Positions 42,030-53,378 of a stretch of DNA of 64,000 nucleotides are shown here, piece by piece (position 1 is the first letter of the stretch; each line of letters starts with the position of its first letter). A model generated the notes under the pieces. That model saw only the letters and a program-made list of their open reading frames with translations, was not told where the DNA came from and ran no database searches. Location: assembly GCF_006438725.1 (NCBI RefSeq), contig NZ_RCZD01000014.1, positions 60,383 to 124,382 on the forward strand, read 5' to 3'. Made by a program: the position numbers and the translations under genes. The DNA comes from Ewingella americana. GTDB lineage: Bacteria; Pseudomonadota; Gammaproteobacteria; Enterobacterales; Enterobacteriaceae.

Positions 42030-43721
42030 ATGAAATTTATCGGCAAAATTTTACTGACGCTAGTCCTGCTGTTGGTGCTGGCAATCGTACTACTTTATGT
42101 GTTGTTGCAGACCCGGTGGGCAGCAGGCCAGCTCAGCCAATGGATGAGTAACAACTCCAATTACCGCCTGTCACTCGAAAAAATTGACCACGCCTGGTCC
42201 GAACCTGGTCGCATTACGCTCACTGGCGTGAGACTGGGTCAGAAAAACCAACCTGATGCGCTGAATGCTGCACAGGTCAATCTTGATCTGAGCTGGCGTC
42301 AGATAACCGAACCGAGATTCTTCGACCGCATTGTTCTGGTCAACGGACGGCTTAATCTCAATCCTTCGGCACTAAATCTCCCTATTCAGGCGAACACCCT
42401 CCAGTTGAGTAAAATGACACTATCCGGGGAGGCTGATAGCTGGGCGGTTGACGGCCAACAGGTCAATGCCGGGATTTATCCGTGGCAGCCAAAAGCCGGA
42501 CATCTGCTGGGTGAAAATACGGAGTTCCAGCTGAGTGCAGCGGCACTCAGCTTAAATGGCATACCCGCAGAGAATGTGCTGGTGCAAGGGCAGATCAATA
42601 ATAACCAGCTTACGCTGAGTAACTTTGGCGGCGATCTGGCCCGGGGGCAACTGACAGGTAAAGCGAGTCGTGCGCCGGACGGCAGCTGGACAGTGGATAA
42701 CGTGCGGTTAAGCAATGTGCGGTTACAGACGTCACAACCGCTGGCCGCATTCCTGCAAGACTTCAACCAGCAGCCGAAAGTGATCGTTAAACGCTTTGAT
42801 TTGATTGATGCGCGCCTGCAAGGCAAGGATTGGGCGTTCAGCGATGTCGATTTGTCGGTTAAAGACGTCACCTTTGAGAGAGGTGACTGGCAGAGTCAGG
42901 ATGGTGAGGTTTCGCTGAATGCGACCGAAATGATTAATGGTAACCTGCATATCATCGACCCCATCATCAATCTGGATCTTTCCCCGCAAGGGATTACCCT
43001 CCGGCAGGTCAGTGCGCGCTGGGAAGGTGGGCTGCTGCGCACCACAGGTAACTGGATACGAAACAGCCACCGCCTGCAATTGAACGAGCTGACCGTCGCA
43101 GCGCTTGAATATACGTTGCCGCAAAACTGGCGCCAGCTTTGGATACAAGCCTTACCGGACTGGCTGTCAGAGGTTTACGTTGGAAAGTTAATGACCAATC
43201 GTAATTTGATTATTGATATCTCGCCGCAGTTCCCTTTCCAGCTCACCGCGCTGGATGGTTTCGGGACGGATTTACTGCTCGCACGCAATCATCAATGGGG
43301 TATCTGGTCGGGCAAACTGAACCTCAATGCCAGTGATGCCACCTTCAATAAAGTCGATGTTCGCCGCCCTTCCCTCGCCCTTGAAGCCACGGACAGCCAG
43401 GTGAAATTTACAGAGCTGAGCGCGTTTACCAAAGAGGGGCTGATGGAAGCGACGGCAAGCGTCGATCAACAGCCAGAGCGTAACTTCTCTGTGACGATGA
43501 ATGGCCGGGCTGTGCCGGTAAATGTTCTGGAAACCTGGGGTTGGCCGCACCTGGACCTGCAGGGCAACGCCAATATGCAGCTCAGTCTGCAAGGGCAGAT
43601 GCCCGCAAATGTTGATTTTCAGCCCACATTAAGTGGGAAGCTGCACGTATTAGCCGCTGACGGAAAGCAGCTGGATCAGCAAATGAACAAAGGCATTGTG
43701 GCTGGTGCTGTCGCACCGTAA
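42030..43721 (+). CDS. yicH: AsmA-family protein YicH
   Basis: 563 residues. One N-terminal membrane helix (about 5-24) followed by a long periplasmic beta-rich region with AsmA-type features; members are thought to bridge the envelope in phospholipid transport. VRRPSLALEATDSQV and the AsmA-like C-terminal domain (about 400-540) are conserved with E. coli. ATG 42030 restores the E. coli N-terminus MKFIGK; the longer frame (41958) has no signal to support it. The role of YicH itself is not settled. Confidence 0.9.
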   Translation: MKFIGKILLTLVLLLVLAIVLLYVLLQTRWAAGQLSQWMSNNSNYRLSLEKIDHAWSEPGRITLTGVRLGQKNQPDALNAAQVNLDLSWRQITEPRFFDRIVLVNGRLNLNPSALNLPIQANTLQLSKMTLSGEADSWAVDGQQVNAGIYPWQPKAGHLLGENTEFQLSAAALSLNGIPAENVLVQGQINNNQLTLSNFGGDLARGQLTGKASRAPDGSWTVDNVRLSNVRLQTSQPLAAFLQDFNQQPKVIVKRFDLIDARLQGKDWAFSDVDLSVKDVTFERGDWQSQDGEVSLNATEMINGNLHIIDPIINLDLSPQGITLRQVSARWEGGLLRTTGNWIRNSHRLQLNELTVAALEYTLPQNWRQLWIQALPDWLSEVYVGKLMTNRNLIIDISPQFPFQLTALDGFGTDLLLARNHQWGIWSGKLNLNASDATFNKVDVRRPSLALEATDSQVKFTELSAFTKEGLMEATASVDQQPERNFSVTMNGRAVPVNVLETWGWPHLDLQGNANMQLSLQGQMPANVDFQPTLSGKLHVLAADGKQLDQQMNKGIVAGAVAP

Positions 43722-43744
43722 ATGTCGCAGACTCCCGCTTAGGA

Positions 43745-43781
43745 AAAACAAAAGGCACCGCTTAGCGGTGCCTTTTGTTTT
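43745..43781. terminator. Strong bidirectional terminator between yicH and yiiD
   Basis: A perfect 17-bp stem AAAACAAAAGGCACCGC / GCGGTGCCTTTTGTTTT around TTA, between convergent genes. It marks the point where gene order departs from E. coli. Confidence 0.9.
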
Positions 43782-43842
43782 TCTTTTCAGTGCGCAGCCC
43801 GGAAACCTTCGGGATGCATCGATATCGGTGGCTTAAAGCATA

Positions 43843-44775
43843 TCAGTTAATTTGTGGCTCAAGCGGCGCCTCGGGGGCCACCGGTAACACCAGGTAAGTA
43901 CCTTCAAAAATAGCACCCGAGGTTTCGTCACCCAGCAGATTCACTTCCAACTGAACGCGTGCGCGGCGGCCTTTTGCCAGCCGGTCCAGATCGCCGCTGA
44001 GGGAGCTCAGATCGGCAATAGCGCGAGGGCGACCGGTTACCGGGGCGCTATAACGGATATGCGCATCGGCGAGGATGATGGTTCCACCCAGATGGCGTTC
44101 GCGCAACAGCAGCCAGATCAACCCCCATCCGGTGAGCGTCGCCAGCGAAAACAGACTTCCGGCAAACAGGGTATGGTGGGGATTCTGATTGCCATTTTCC
44201 GGCATAGTCGTCACAAACCGCCGCCCGGTATATTGGCTAATTCGCACACCCATTTTCTCGCTCAATGGAATATGGTCGTACCAGGCTTGTTGTAACTGCC
44301 CGCACCAGTCGGGACGATGCAGAATGTCATCCAGTGTTGCAACCGGTTTGATCATCAGAAAGTGGCGCACCGGCGTGGATTGCGGAGTCGTAATTTCGCC
44401 CTGGTTCAAAAAGCCCAATTTGGCGAAGAACGCCACGGCATCTTCACGCGCGCTACATACCACACGCTTTACCCCTTCCTGCCGCGCCACAGACTCCAGG
44501 GTCATTGCTACCAGCGTACCCAACCCCTTTGCCTGTACATTGGGATCAACCGCCAGGAAGCGGATAGAGGCCTCGTTGTCAGCATTGATGTATAAACGCC
44601 CAACAGCCACGGTTTTACCGTTTTCATCCACCACCATTTGGTGGTGCGCCATTGCGTCGTAAGCATCACGCTCGGAGCCTTCCGGCTGATGCAATGGTTT
44701 ACGCAGCATTTCCCAACGGAATGCGTAATAGGCAGCCAGTTCTTTTTCAGTAACAGGAACTCTCAAATGGTACAT
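43843..44775 (-). CDS. yiiD: GNAT-hotdog protein YiiD (FabY/MadA)
   Basis: 310 residues. N-terminal GNAT acetyltransferase domain (about 1-145) with [19 protein letters not shown] as the acetyl-CoA loop, and a C-terminal hotdog (thioesterase-like) domain with [19 protein letters not shown] (about 196). E. coli YiiD has been linked to starting fatty acid synthesis without FabH, probably by malonyl-ACP decarboxylation, and is also called FabY or MadA. Starts at MYHLRVP; E. coli has a short extra N-terminus. Downstream of dtd on the same strand. Confidence 0.9.
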   Translation of the reverse strand: MYHLRVPVTEKELAAYYAFRWEMLRKPLHQPEGSERDAYDAMAHHQMVVDENGKTVAVGRLYINADNEASIRFLAVDPNVQAKGLGTLVAMTLESVARQEGVKRVVCSAREDAVAFFAKLGFLNQGEITTPQSTPVRHFLMIKPVATLDDILHRPDWCGQLQQAWYDHIPLSEKMGVRISQYTGRRFVTTMPENGNQNPHHTLFAGSLFSLATLTGWGLIWLLLRERHLGGTIILADAHIRYSAPVTGRPRAIADLSSLSGDLDRLAKGRRARVQLEVNLLGDETSGAIFEGTYLVLPVAPEAPLEPQIN

Positions 44776-44808
44776 AGATACGTTATCTCCGGCGTAATGC
44801 CTTTACAT

Positions 44809-45246
44809 TCAGACTTGTAGCCAGAAGGTCACCGGTCCGTCATTAACCAGTGCCACTTTCATGTCGGCAGCAAAGCGCCCGGTTTGGGTCGCTATTCCCT
44901 TTTCGCGGCACTCTCCACAAAAATAATCATATAACCGCTCGGCATCCTGTGGCGCGGCACCCCGTGAAAAGCCGGGACGCGTCCCCTTTTGTGTATCTGC
45001 CACCAGCGTAAACTGGGAGACCACTAACAGACTGCCGCCCGCTTGCTGGACGTTAAGGTTCATCTTGTCGTTTTCATCACCGAAGATACGGTATCCGATC
45101 ACCTTATCGCACAATTTTTTGGCTTTCTGCTCATCATCACCCTGCTCGACGCCCAGTAAAATCAGCAATCCGGGACCAATATCCCCGCAGGTTTCGCCAT
45201 CGATAGTGACGCTGGCACTCAATACCCGCTGAATTAATGCAATCAT
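44809..45246 (-). CDS. dtd: D-aminoacyl-tRNA deacylase
   Basis: Removes D-amino acids (and glycine) wrongly charged on tRNA. 145 residues with the two family motifs: [17 protein letters not shown] (about residue 77, catalytic region) and the C-terminal [11 protein letters not shown] with the Gly-Pro chiral selector. Second gene of yihY-dtd-yiiD. Confidence 0.96.
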   Translation of the reverse strand: MIALIQRVLSASVTIDGETCGDIGPGLLILLGVEQGDDEQKAKKLCDKVIGYRIFGDENDKMNLNVQQAGGSLLVVSQFTLVADTQKGTRPGFSRGAAPQDAERLYDYFCGECREKGIATQTGRFAADMKVALVNDGPVTFWLQV

Positions 45247-45269
45247 AAAAACCCTTCAGTCTTTTAAAA

Positions 45270-46145
45270 TTATGACTCTTTAACGGTTAACACGGCGGCG
45301 TCAGAGGATTGTAGCTTTCGCAGTGAACGATATTCGCCCAGGGTGACGGTGATCTCTGCCCCTAAAAGCACGATACACCAGCTTACATAAACCCAGAGGA
45401 ATAAAATCGGGATCACCGCCAGTACGCCATAAATCAGTTGATAGGACGGAAATAGCTGGATATAGAGTGCGAAAACTTTTTTCCCCAACTCGAATAGAGA
45501 CCCAGCCACTAAAGCGCCCACCAATGCATCCCGGGGAGGAACACGAACCGTAGGAACGACCTGATACAGCAGCCAAAACGAGATCCAGGAGATAAGAAGA
45601 GGCAGTACGCGCAGGGTATGGTCGATAATCGAATGGACGCCATTAATGCTTAGCCAGTTTAGAGACAATAAGTACGAACTGATTGCCACGCTGGCCACCA
45701 GCAGGATCGGCCCCAGCGTCAGGACCATCCAGTAAACGGCAAACGAAAAGACGATTGGCCTTTTACTTTTACTGTCCCAGATTTTGTTCAGTACGCTGTC
45801 AACGGAGGCGATCAGTAACAGTGCAGTGACAATCAGCCCGCATGTGCCGACCGCCGTCATCTTGCTGGAGTTGGCAACAAACTGTTCTAAATAGCGCTGA
45901 ATAACATCGCCAGTTGCAGGCATGAAGTTATTGAAAATAAAGGTCTTGAGCTGAGCACTGATCTCTGAAAACACCGGAAACAGTGCAAACAATGAAAAGA
46001 CCACGGCGATCAGCGGCACCAGTGAAAGCAACGAAACATAAGCCAAATGGCCAGCCAGCAGCGTCAGGCCATCTTTATCCGCTCGCTTAAGCAACAGGTG
46101 TACAAAATGTAAACCTGTTTTAACTCGATGCCATCGTGTTCTCAT
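45270..46145 (-). CDS. yihY: YihY/BrkB-family inner-membrane protein
   Basis: 291 residues with six hydrophobic helices and the BrkB-type conserved stretches [20 protein letters not shown] (about residue 25) and [19 protein letters not shown] (about 190). Once taken for RNase BN; now regarded as a membrane protein of unknown function. Upstream neighbour yihX ends 11 bp before its start. Confidence 0.92.
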   Translation of the reverse strand: MRTRWHRVKTGLHFVHLLLKRADKDGLTLLAGHLAYVSLLSLVPLIAVVFSLFALFPVFSEISAQLKTFIFNNFMPATGDVIQRYLEQFVANSSKMTAVGTCGLIVTALLLIASVDSVLNKIWDSKSKRPIVFSFAVYWMVLTLGPILLVASVAISSYLLSLNWLSINGVHSIIDHTLRVLPLLISWISFWLLYQVVPTVRVPPRDALVGALVAGSLFELGKKVFALYIQLFPSYQLIYGVLAVIPILFLWVYVSWCIVLLGAEITVTLGEYRSLRKLQSSDAAVLTVKES

Positions 46146-46156
46146 TCACGCTCCAA

Positions 46157-46744
46157 TCAGGAAAACCAGGCCGGTACAGTCGTCTTATCCTCCACCAGCA
46201 CGGCTTCAATACCCATCGACCTGGCGGCTTCTACGTTTTCGATAACATCATCAAAGAAGACAGCCTGACTGGCTGTAATGCCTTCTTTGTTAAGCACATA
46301 CTCGAAAATTCCAGGCTCAGGCTTACGCATACCCAGATCTTGCGACAGGTACAGTGCATCAGTATTGGCTTCGATCTCTGGAAAATGCTCAGGCCAATAG
46401 TTGAGGTGCAGACGGTTAGTATTTGATAGCACCACCACACAATGCCCCTGTTCGCGCAATGTTTTGAACACGGCGATAACCTCAGGTCGCAAGCCGACAA
46501 ACACCGCCTGCCAACCTAAACTGAATTGTTCAAAACTCAGCGCAATGCCCATCTCATGACTGAGCTCAACCGCGAAATCTTCGTCGCTTATCTCGCCCCG
46601 TTCGTGTTTCTGAAACACCTCGCCCATGGAGAATCTCTCGGTCAGCGTCGCCAGGGGCGTGCCGCTGAGATTGCTCCATACACCAAGCACACGTTTGAAA
46701 TCGATATCAATAATGACGTTTCCCATATCAAAAATGTACAGCAT
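46157..46744 (-). CDS. yihX: Alpha-D-glucose-1-phosphate phosphatase (HAD family)
   Basis: 195 residues. HAD hydrolase with motif I in YIFDMGNVIIDID (residues 3-15; nucleophile Asp6; Gly replaces the usual acid position, as in E. coli YihX), motif II VVLSNTNR (about 105) and motif IV VFFDDVIENVEAA (about 160). It releases glucose from glucose-1-phosphate. Here it sits beside typA, whereas E. coli has a large yih gene block between them. Confidence 0.92.
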   Translation of the reverse strand: MLYIFDMGNVIIDIDFKRVLGVWSNLSGTPLATLTERFSMGEVFQKHERGEISDEDFAVELSHEMGIALSFEQFSLGWQAVFVGLRPEVIAVFKTLREQGHCVVVLSNTNRLHLNYWPEHFPEIEANTDALYLSQDLGMRKPEPGIFEYVLNKEGITASQAVFFDDVIENVEAARSMGIEAVLVEDKTTVPAWFS

Positions 46745-46858
46745 TGCACGCTCCTGATTTCAAAGTTGATGGAATTAACTTTAGCGGGAAAAGGTACACA
46801 TGAACAGGGAGGGAAGCACGGTGCTGCGAGGTAGCATCAGAAAAAACACAAAATAAAA

Positions 46859-46880
46859 CAGGGCACCCGAAGGCACCCTG
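46859..46880 (-). terminator. Strand-specific terminator of typA
   Basis: In minus-strand RNA, CAGGGUGCC-UUCG-GGUGCCCUG forms nine pairs (two of them G-U) capped by the stable UUCG loop and followed by UUUUAUUUU. Read on the plus strand the two wobble positions become A-C mismatches, so it works mainly in the typA direction. Confidence 0.85.
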
Positions 46881-46911
46881 CTTTATTGAAAACGGATAAT
46901 GCGGAAGAAAC

Positions 46912-48735
<1,824 letters not shown>

Positions 48736-48885
48736 AGCTTTGCCTCAGGCATTAGAAATAGCGCGCTATTGTACACGTATTAAGCGAGGTTCTAAACAAG
48801 ATCACAAGGATCTTATCGAAACAACTCAAGAATGGTTACTTTGTGATCCCTTTCACGGTGCAAAGAGACCCCTTCACCGATGTGG

Positions 48886-48902
48886 CGCACCAAAATAGTG
48901 CT
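48886..48902. promoter_or_regulatory. NtrC binding site 1 of glnA
   Basis: CGCACCAAAATAGTGCT matches the NtrC pattern TGCACC-N5-GGTGCA in both half-sites. Its centre is about 141 bp before the predicted glnA start, the place of the strong E. coli enhancer site. Confidence 0.8.
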
Positions 48903-48917
48903 CCGCATCTCACAAGG

Positions 48918-48934
48918 AGCACCAAAAAAGTGCA
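48918..48934. promoter_or_regulatory. NtrC binding site 2 of glnA
   Basis: AGCACCAAAAAAGTGCA, with its centre 32 bp (three helix turns) downstream of site 1 and about 109 bp before the predicted start. The pair forms the enhancer for NtrC-P oligomers. Confidence 0.8.
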
Positions 48935-49007
48935 GCACTCCCGTTATGGTGCATACTCGTAAGGTGCAAAAGCCCCTTAAAATGGCGTTATTGGCATTTT
49001 CTCAAAG

Positions 49008-49024
49008 TTGGCACAGATTTCGCT
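49008..49024 (+). promoter_or_regulatory. Sigma-54 promoter glnAp2
   Basis: TTGGCACAGATTTCGCT carries the -24 GG and -12 GC at the correct spacing and equals the E. coli glnAp2 core. Start expected near 49035. Confidence 0.9.
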
Positions 49025-49195
49025 ACCTCTTTTTAGGCGTAAAGATTTATTACAGGGTGAAAACAGGTCTTTCAGAGCAATGAAAGAAACTGTTTAGGTC
49101 GCACGCCAGTTCGAGTAGGGTTGTTATTTCCAATAAAATGCCAATCAAATGGTTATTCGTTCCACGACGATAATGAGAAATTCGGGAGAACTAGT

Positions 49196-50605
49196 ATGTC
49201 CGCTGAACACGTTTTGACGATGCTGAATGAGCATGAAGTGAAATTCGTAGATTTACGTTTCACTGATACCAAAGGCAAAGAACAGCACGTCACCATTCCA
49301 TCTCACCAGGTTAATGCTGACTTCTTCGAAGAAGGCAAAATGTTTGATGGTTCTTCAATCGGTGGCTGGAAAGGGATTAACGAATCAGACATGGTTTTGA
49401 TGCCTGATGCGAGCACTGCTGTTCTCGACCCATTCTACGAAGAACAAACTCTGATCATCCGTTGCGACATCCTTGAGCCAACGACGCTGCAAGGTTATGA
49501 CCGCGACCCACGTTCGACTTCCAAGCGTGCAGAAGATTTCCTGCGCTCTTCCGGTATCGCGGACACCGTTCTGTTCGGGCCTGAGCCTGAATTCTTCCTG
49601 TTTGACGATGTGCGCTTCGGCAGCAGCATCTCCGGCTCCCACGTTGCTATCGATGATATCGAAGGCGCATGGAACTCCGGCACCAAATACGAAGGCGGCA
49701 ACAAAGGTCACCGTCCAGCCGTTAAAGGCGGTTACTTCCCTGTTCCTCCTGTTGATTCAGGACAAGACATTCGTTCTACCATGTGTTTGACCATGGAAGA
49801 GATGGGCCTGGTTGTTGAAGCTCACCACCACGAAGTGGCAACTGCAGGTCAGAACGAAGTGGCTACCCGCTTCAATACCATGACCAAGAAAGCTGACGAA
49901 ATCCAAATCTACAAATACGTGGTTCACAACGTGGCTCACGCATTTGGTAAAACCGCGACCTTCATGCCTAAACCAATGTTTGGCGATAACGGTTCCGGTA
50001 TGCACTGCCACATGTCTTTGTCCAAGAACGGTAACAACCTGTTCTCTGGCGACAAATACGGCGGCCTGTCAGAAATGGCACTGTTCTACATTGGCGGTAT
50101 CATCAAGCACGCTAAAGCCATCAACGCCTACGCTAACCCGACCACCAACTCTTACAAGCGTTTGGTCCCAGGTTATGAAGCGCCAGTGATGTTGGCTTAC
50201 TCTGCGCGTAACCGCTCAGCGTCTATTCGTATTCCACACGTTTCCAGCCCTAAAGCGGTACGTATCGAAGCACGTTTCCCTGATCCAGCAGCAAACCCAT
50301 ACCTGGCGTTCGCCGCATTGCTGATGGCTGGCCTCGATGGCGTCATCAACAAAATCCATCCGGGCGATGCAATGGATAAAAACCTGTATGACCTGCCACC
50401 GGAAGAAGAAGCAGAAATTCCAAAAGTTGCAGGTTCACTGGAAGAAGCACTGAACAGCCTGAACGAAGACCGCGAGTTCCTGACCCGTGGTGGTGTATTC
50501 ACCGACGATGCTATCGACGCTTATATCGCTCTGCGTAAAGAAGAGATGGATCGCGTTCGCATGACTCCACACCCGGTTGAGTTCGAACTGTACTACAGCG
50601 TTTAA
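49196..50605 (+). CDS. glnA: Glutamine synthetase, type I
   Basis: Makes glutamine from glutamate, ammonia and ATP; a dodecamer. 469 residues. Seen: the N-terminal beta-Grasp part with [10 protein letters not shown] (about residue 48), the active-site loop [12 protein letters not shown] (about 128), [13 protein letters not shown] (about 211), [10 protein letters not shown] (about 266), and the adenylylation Tyr in NLYDLPPEE (about 397). ATG 49196 restores the family N-terminus MSAEHVL. Controlled by NtrC and sigma-54 from upstream; glnL and glnG follow. Confidence 0.98.
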   Translation: MSAEHVLTMLNEHEVKFVDLRFTDTKGKEQHVTIPSHQVNADFFEEGKMFDGSSIGGWKGINESDMVLMPDASTAVLDPFYEEQTLIIRCDILEPTTLQGYDRDPRSTSKRAEDFLRSSGIADTVLFGPEPEFFLFDDVRFGSSISGSHVAIDDIEGAWNSGTKYEGGNKGHRPAVKGGYFPVPPVDSGQDIRSTMCLTMEEMGLVVEAHHHEVATAGQNEVATRFNTMTKKADEIQIYKYVVHNVAHAFGKTATFMPKPMFGDNGSGMHCHMSLSKNGNNLFSGDKYGGLSEMALFYIGGIIKHAKAINAYANPTTNSYKRLVPGYEAPVMLAYSARNRSASIRIPHVSSPKAVRIEARFPDPAANPYLAFAALLMAGLDGVINKIHPGDAMDKNLYDLPPEEEAEIPKVAGSLEEALNSLNEDREFLTRGGVFTDDAIDAYIALRKEEMDRVRMTPHPVEFELYYSV

Positions 50606-50612
50606 TGCACGA

Positions 50613-50642
50613 CTCTGCGTCCGTCTCCGGGCGGGCGCAGAG
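50613..50642 (+). other. Hairpin after the glnA stop
   Basis: CTCTGCGTCCG pairs with CGGGCGCAGAG (11 bp, one G-U) eight bases after glnA. No U run follows, so it is more likely an mRNA-stabilising 3' structure than a terminator; the true terminator is at 50732. Confidence 0.5.
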
Positions 50643-50731
50643 AGAAACATCCGACTGAAGGTCAAAAATAGCGTGTTGAAAGATCTTCAGCGCCCGAATA
50701 CGTAAGATGTTTTGTTGCCGTGGAAATCTTC

Positions 50732-50756
50732 AGCCCATCTCCGGATGGGCTTTTTT
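50732..50756 (+). terminator. Intrinsic terminator between glnA and glnL
   Basis: AGCCCATC-TCCG-GATGGGCT followed by TTTTTCT. It limits read-through from glnA so that the regulators glnL-glnG are made at a lower level. Confidence 0.88.
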
Positions 50757-50817
50757 CTCCACACTCTTTCCTGCTTAACCCATCTGACCCGTGAATTCAC
50801 CGGGTAGCCGGATAAAA

Positions 50818-50834
50818 TGCACCGTTCAGGTGCG
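50818..50834. promoter_or_regulatory. NtrC operator at the glnL promoter
   Basis: TGCACCGTTCAGGTGCG fits the NtrC consensus half-sites and spacing. It directly follows a possible -10 TAAAAT (50813-50818) and ends 12 bp before the glnL ATG, where bound NtrC would block the local promoter, as known for E. coli glnLp. Confidence 0.75.
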
Positions 50835-50846
50835 GGAGACTGCGGT

Positions 50847-51896
50847 ATGGCAACTGGCAAGCTGCCCGATGCTGGACAGATCCTCAATTCCCTCATCAAC
50901 AGCATTCTGTTGTTGGACGACGAACTGGCTGTGCATTATGCCAATCCGGCAGCTCAGCAATTATTAGCGCAAAGTTCCCGTAAACTATTTGGTACACCGT
51001 TGCCGGAACTGGTGGGTTATTTCTCTCTCAATATTGAGTTGATGCGCGAAAGTCTGCATGCCGGACAAGGTTTTACAGACAGTGAAGTGACGCTGGTGGT
51101 CGATGGCCGTGCGCACGTCCTCTCGCTGACGGCACAGGCACAGCCCGATGGTTTTATCCTGATCGAGCTGGCACCGATGGATAATCAGCGGCGTCTGAGC
51201 CAGGAACAGTTACAGCATGCTCAGCAAGTCGCTGCGCGGGATTTGATCCGCGGGCTGGCGCATGAAATTAAAAACCCGCTCGGTGGATTACGTGGCGCGG
51301 CACAACTTCTGTCGCGCGCCTTACCGGATCCTGCACTGCTGGAATACACCAAAGTTATTATCGAGCAGGCCGACAGGCTGCGTAATCTGGTGGATCGCTT
51401 GCTTGGTCCTCAGCGTCCCAGCCAGCATATAACTCAAAGTATTCATCAAGTCGCGGAGCGTGTTTGTCAGCTGGTCTCGATGGAAAAACCGGATAACGTA
51501 CAGCTGATTCGTGATTACGATCCCAGCCTGCCGGAACTGGCGCACGACCCGGACCAGATAGAACAAATCCTGCTCAATATTACCCGTAATGCCTTACAGG
51601 CTCTGGGTGAGGAAGGCGGATCTATTACATTGCGTACACGCACGGCTTTTCAAATTACCCTGCACGGTGTGCGTTACCGCCTGGCGGCCCGGATAGATAT
51701 TGAAGATAACGGCCCCGGCGTCCCGGCACATTTGCAGGATACACTTTTTTACCCCATGGTCAGTGGCCGCGAAGGGGGCACAGGGCTGGGCCTGTCCATC
51801 GCGCGCAGTTTGATTGATCAGCATTCGGGTAAAGTTGAATTTAACAGTTGGCCAGGACATACCGAATTCTCGGTTTACCTGCCTATTCGCCAGTGA
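50847..51896 (+). CDS. glnL: Nitrogen sensor histidine kinase NtrB
   Basis: Cytoplasmic kinase/phosphatase of NtrC, steered by PII (GlnB). 349 residues. PAS domain (about 10-115), H-box [16 protein letters not shown] with the phospho-His near residue 139, N-box [12 protein letters not shown] (about 242), G1 [10 protein letters not shown] and G2 [15 protein letters not shown] 50847 is preceded by GGGAGA and gives the E. coli length; an in-frame ATG ten codons earlier lies on the NtrC operator. Confidence 0.97.
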   Translation: MATGKLPDAGQILNSLINSILLLDDELAVHYANPAAQQLLAQSSRKLFGTPLPELVGYFSLNIELMRESLHAGQGFTDSEVTLVVDGRAHVLSLTAQAQPDGFILIELAPMDNQRRLSQEQLQHAQQVAARDLIRGLAHEIKNPLGGLRGAAQLLSRALPDPALLEYTKVIIEQADRLRNLVDRLLGPQRPSQHITQSIHQVAERVCQLVSMEKPDNVQLIRDYDPSLPELAHDPDQIEQILLNITRNALQALGEEGGSITLRTRTAFQITLHGVRYRLAARIDIEDNGPGVPAHLQDTLFYPMVSGREGGTGLGLSIARSLIDQHSGKVEFNSWPGHTEFSVYLPIRQ

Positions 51897-51903
51897 GGTT
51901 CTT

Positions 51904-53316
51904 ATGCAACGAGGGATAGTCTGGATCGTCGATGACGATAGCTCCATCCGCTGGGTACTTGAACGTGCCCTCACTGGAGCGGGCTTAAATTGTACCGCCT
52001 TTGATAGCGGCAATGATGTGCTTGAAGCCATTGCGACTCAAACCCCTGACGTGTTGTTATCTGACATTCGCATGCCTGGCATGGATGGTTTAGCGCTGCT
52101 CAAACAGATAAAACAGCGCCACCCGATGCTTCCGGTCATCATAATGACGGCGCACTCTGATTTGGATGCCGCAGTCAGTGCCTATCAGCAAGGGGCGTTT
52201 GATTACCTGCCAAAACCTTTCGATATTGATGAAGCGGTCGCTCTGGTTGAGCGCGCCATCAGTCACTATCAGGAGCAGCAGCAACCCGCAAGAACCCAAC
52301 CGGCAAGTGGCCCGACGGCAGATATCATCGGCGAAGCACCGGCGATGCAAGATGTGTTTCGTATCATTGGCCGCCTTTCCCGCTCATCGATCAGTGTCCT
52401 GATCAACGGCGAGTCAGGTACGGGTAAAGAGCTGGTCGCACACGCGCTGCACCGCCACAGTCCGAGGGCAAAAGCGCCGTTTATCGCGCTGAATATGGCG
52501 GCGATCCCGAAAGATTTGATTGAATCAGAACTGTTTGGTCATGAAAAAGGGGCATTTACCGGCGCTAACCAGATCCGTCAGGGACGTTTTGAGCAGGCCG
52601 ACAACGGCACGCTGTTCCTCGATGAAATCGGCGATATGCCTCTCGACGTACAAACCCGCCTGCTGCGTGTGCTGGCTGACGGGCAGTTTTACCGCGTCGG
52701 TGGCTATGCGCCGGTGAAAGTGGACGTGCGAATTATTGCCGCTACCCACCAGAATCTGGAATTGCGGGTGCAGGAAGGCAAATTCCGTGAGGATCTGTTC
52801 CACCGTCTGAACGTCATTCGCGTGCACCTGCCACCGCTGCGCGAGCGCCGCGAGGATATTCCGCGTCTGGCGCGCTATTTCCTGCAAGTAGCAGCCAAAG
52901 AGCTGGGCGTGGAAGCGAAAAACCTGCACCCGGAAACGGAAACTGCGCTGACCCGCCTGCCGTGGCAAGGCAACGTTCGCCAGTTGGAAAACACCTGTCG
53001 CTGGCTGACGGTGATGGCCGCCGGGCAGGAAGTGTTGATACAGGATTTGCCGAGCGAACTGTTTGAAAGCTCTACGCCGGAAGTGGGCGGACAGAGTTTA
53101 CCGGACAGCTGGGCAACACTGCTCGCACAGTGGGCCGATCGCGCACTGCGTTCCGGTCATCAAAATCTGCTGTCAGAAGCCCAACCCGAAATGGAGCGAA
53201 CGCTGCTGACCACGGCATTACGCCATACTCAGGGACATAAACAGGAAGCAGCCCGCTTACTTGGCTGGGGGCGCAATACGCTGACCCGCAAGCTTAAAGA
53301 GCTGGGAATGGAATAA
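51904..53316 (+). CDS. glnG: Nitrogen regulator NtrC
   Basis: Sigma-54 activator. 470 residues. Receiver domain with the phospho-Asp in [12 protein letters not shown] (Asp54), AAA+ domain with Walker [12 protein letters not shown] (about 168), the sigma-54-contacting GAFTGA loop (about 216) and Walker [11 protein letters not shown], and a C-terminal Fis-type helix-turn-helix ([20 protein letters not shown]). It begins seven bases after the glnL stop with GAGG before ATG. Confidence 0.97.
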   Translation: MQRGIVWIVDDDSSIRWVLERALTGAGLNCTAFDSGNDVLEAIATQTPDVLLSDIRMPGMDGLALLKQIKQRHPMLPVIIMTAHSDLDAAVSAYQQGAFDYLPKPFDIDEAVALVERAISHYQEQQQPARTQPASGPTADIIGEAPAMQDVFRIIGRLSRSSISVLINGESGTGKELVAHALHRHSPRAKAPFIALNMAAIPKDLIESELFGHEKGAFTGANQIRQGRFEQADNGTLFLDEIGDMPLDVQTRLLRVLADGQFYRVGGYAPVKVDVRIIAATHQNLELRVQEGKFREDLFHRLNVIRVHLPPLRERREDIPRLARYFLQVAAKELGVEAKNLHPETETALTRLPWQGNVRQLENTCRWLTVMAAGQEVLIQDLPSELFESSTPEVGGQSLPDSWATLLAQWADRALRSGHQNLLSEAQPEMERTLLTTALRHTQGHKQEAARLLGWGRNTLTRKLKELGME

Positions 53317-53328
53317 CCGTTTTCAGGT

Positions 53329-53364
53329 AAACAAAAACAGCCGCTTTTGCGGCTGTTTTTGTTT
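53329..53364. terminator. Bidirectional terminator between glnG and hemN
   Basis: A perfect 16-bp stem AAACAAAAACAGCCGC / GCGGCTGTTTTTGTTT around TTTT, in the gap of two convergent genes. Confidence 0.92.
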
Positions 53365-53378
53365 GTGCGATAAGAGAA

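Larger units (their letters stand above)
48736..49195. promoter_or_regulatory. 460-bp typA/glnA control region
   Basis: No gene seen. From left to right it holds the typA start region, NtrC sites (48886-48902 and 48918-48934), weaker half-sites around 48935-48966 (GGTGC repeats), the sigma-54 promoter (49008-49024) and a leader of about 160 nt. glnA has GGGAGA five bases before its ATG. The arrangement matches the E. coli glnA control region. Confidence 0.8.

Noticed and set aside
48935..48966. Further NtrC half-sites (GCACTCCC...GGTGCA, AAGGTGCA)
   Set aside because: The spacing between half-sites does not match the 17-bp NtrC site. They are noted only as weak sites in the control-region entry.
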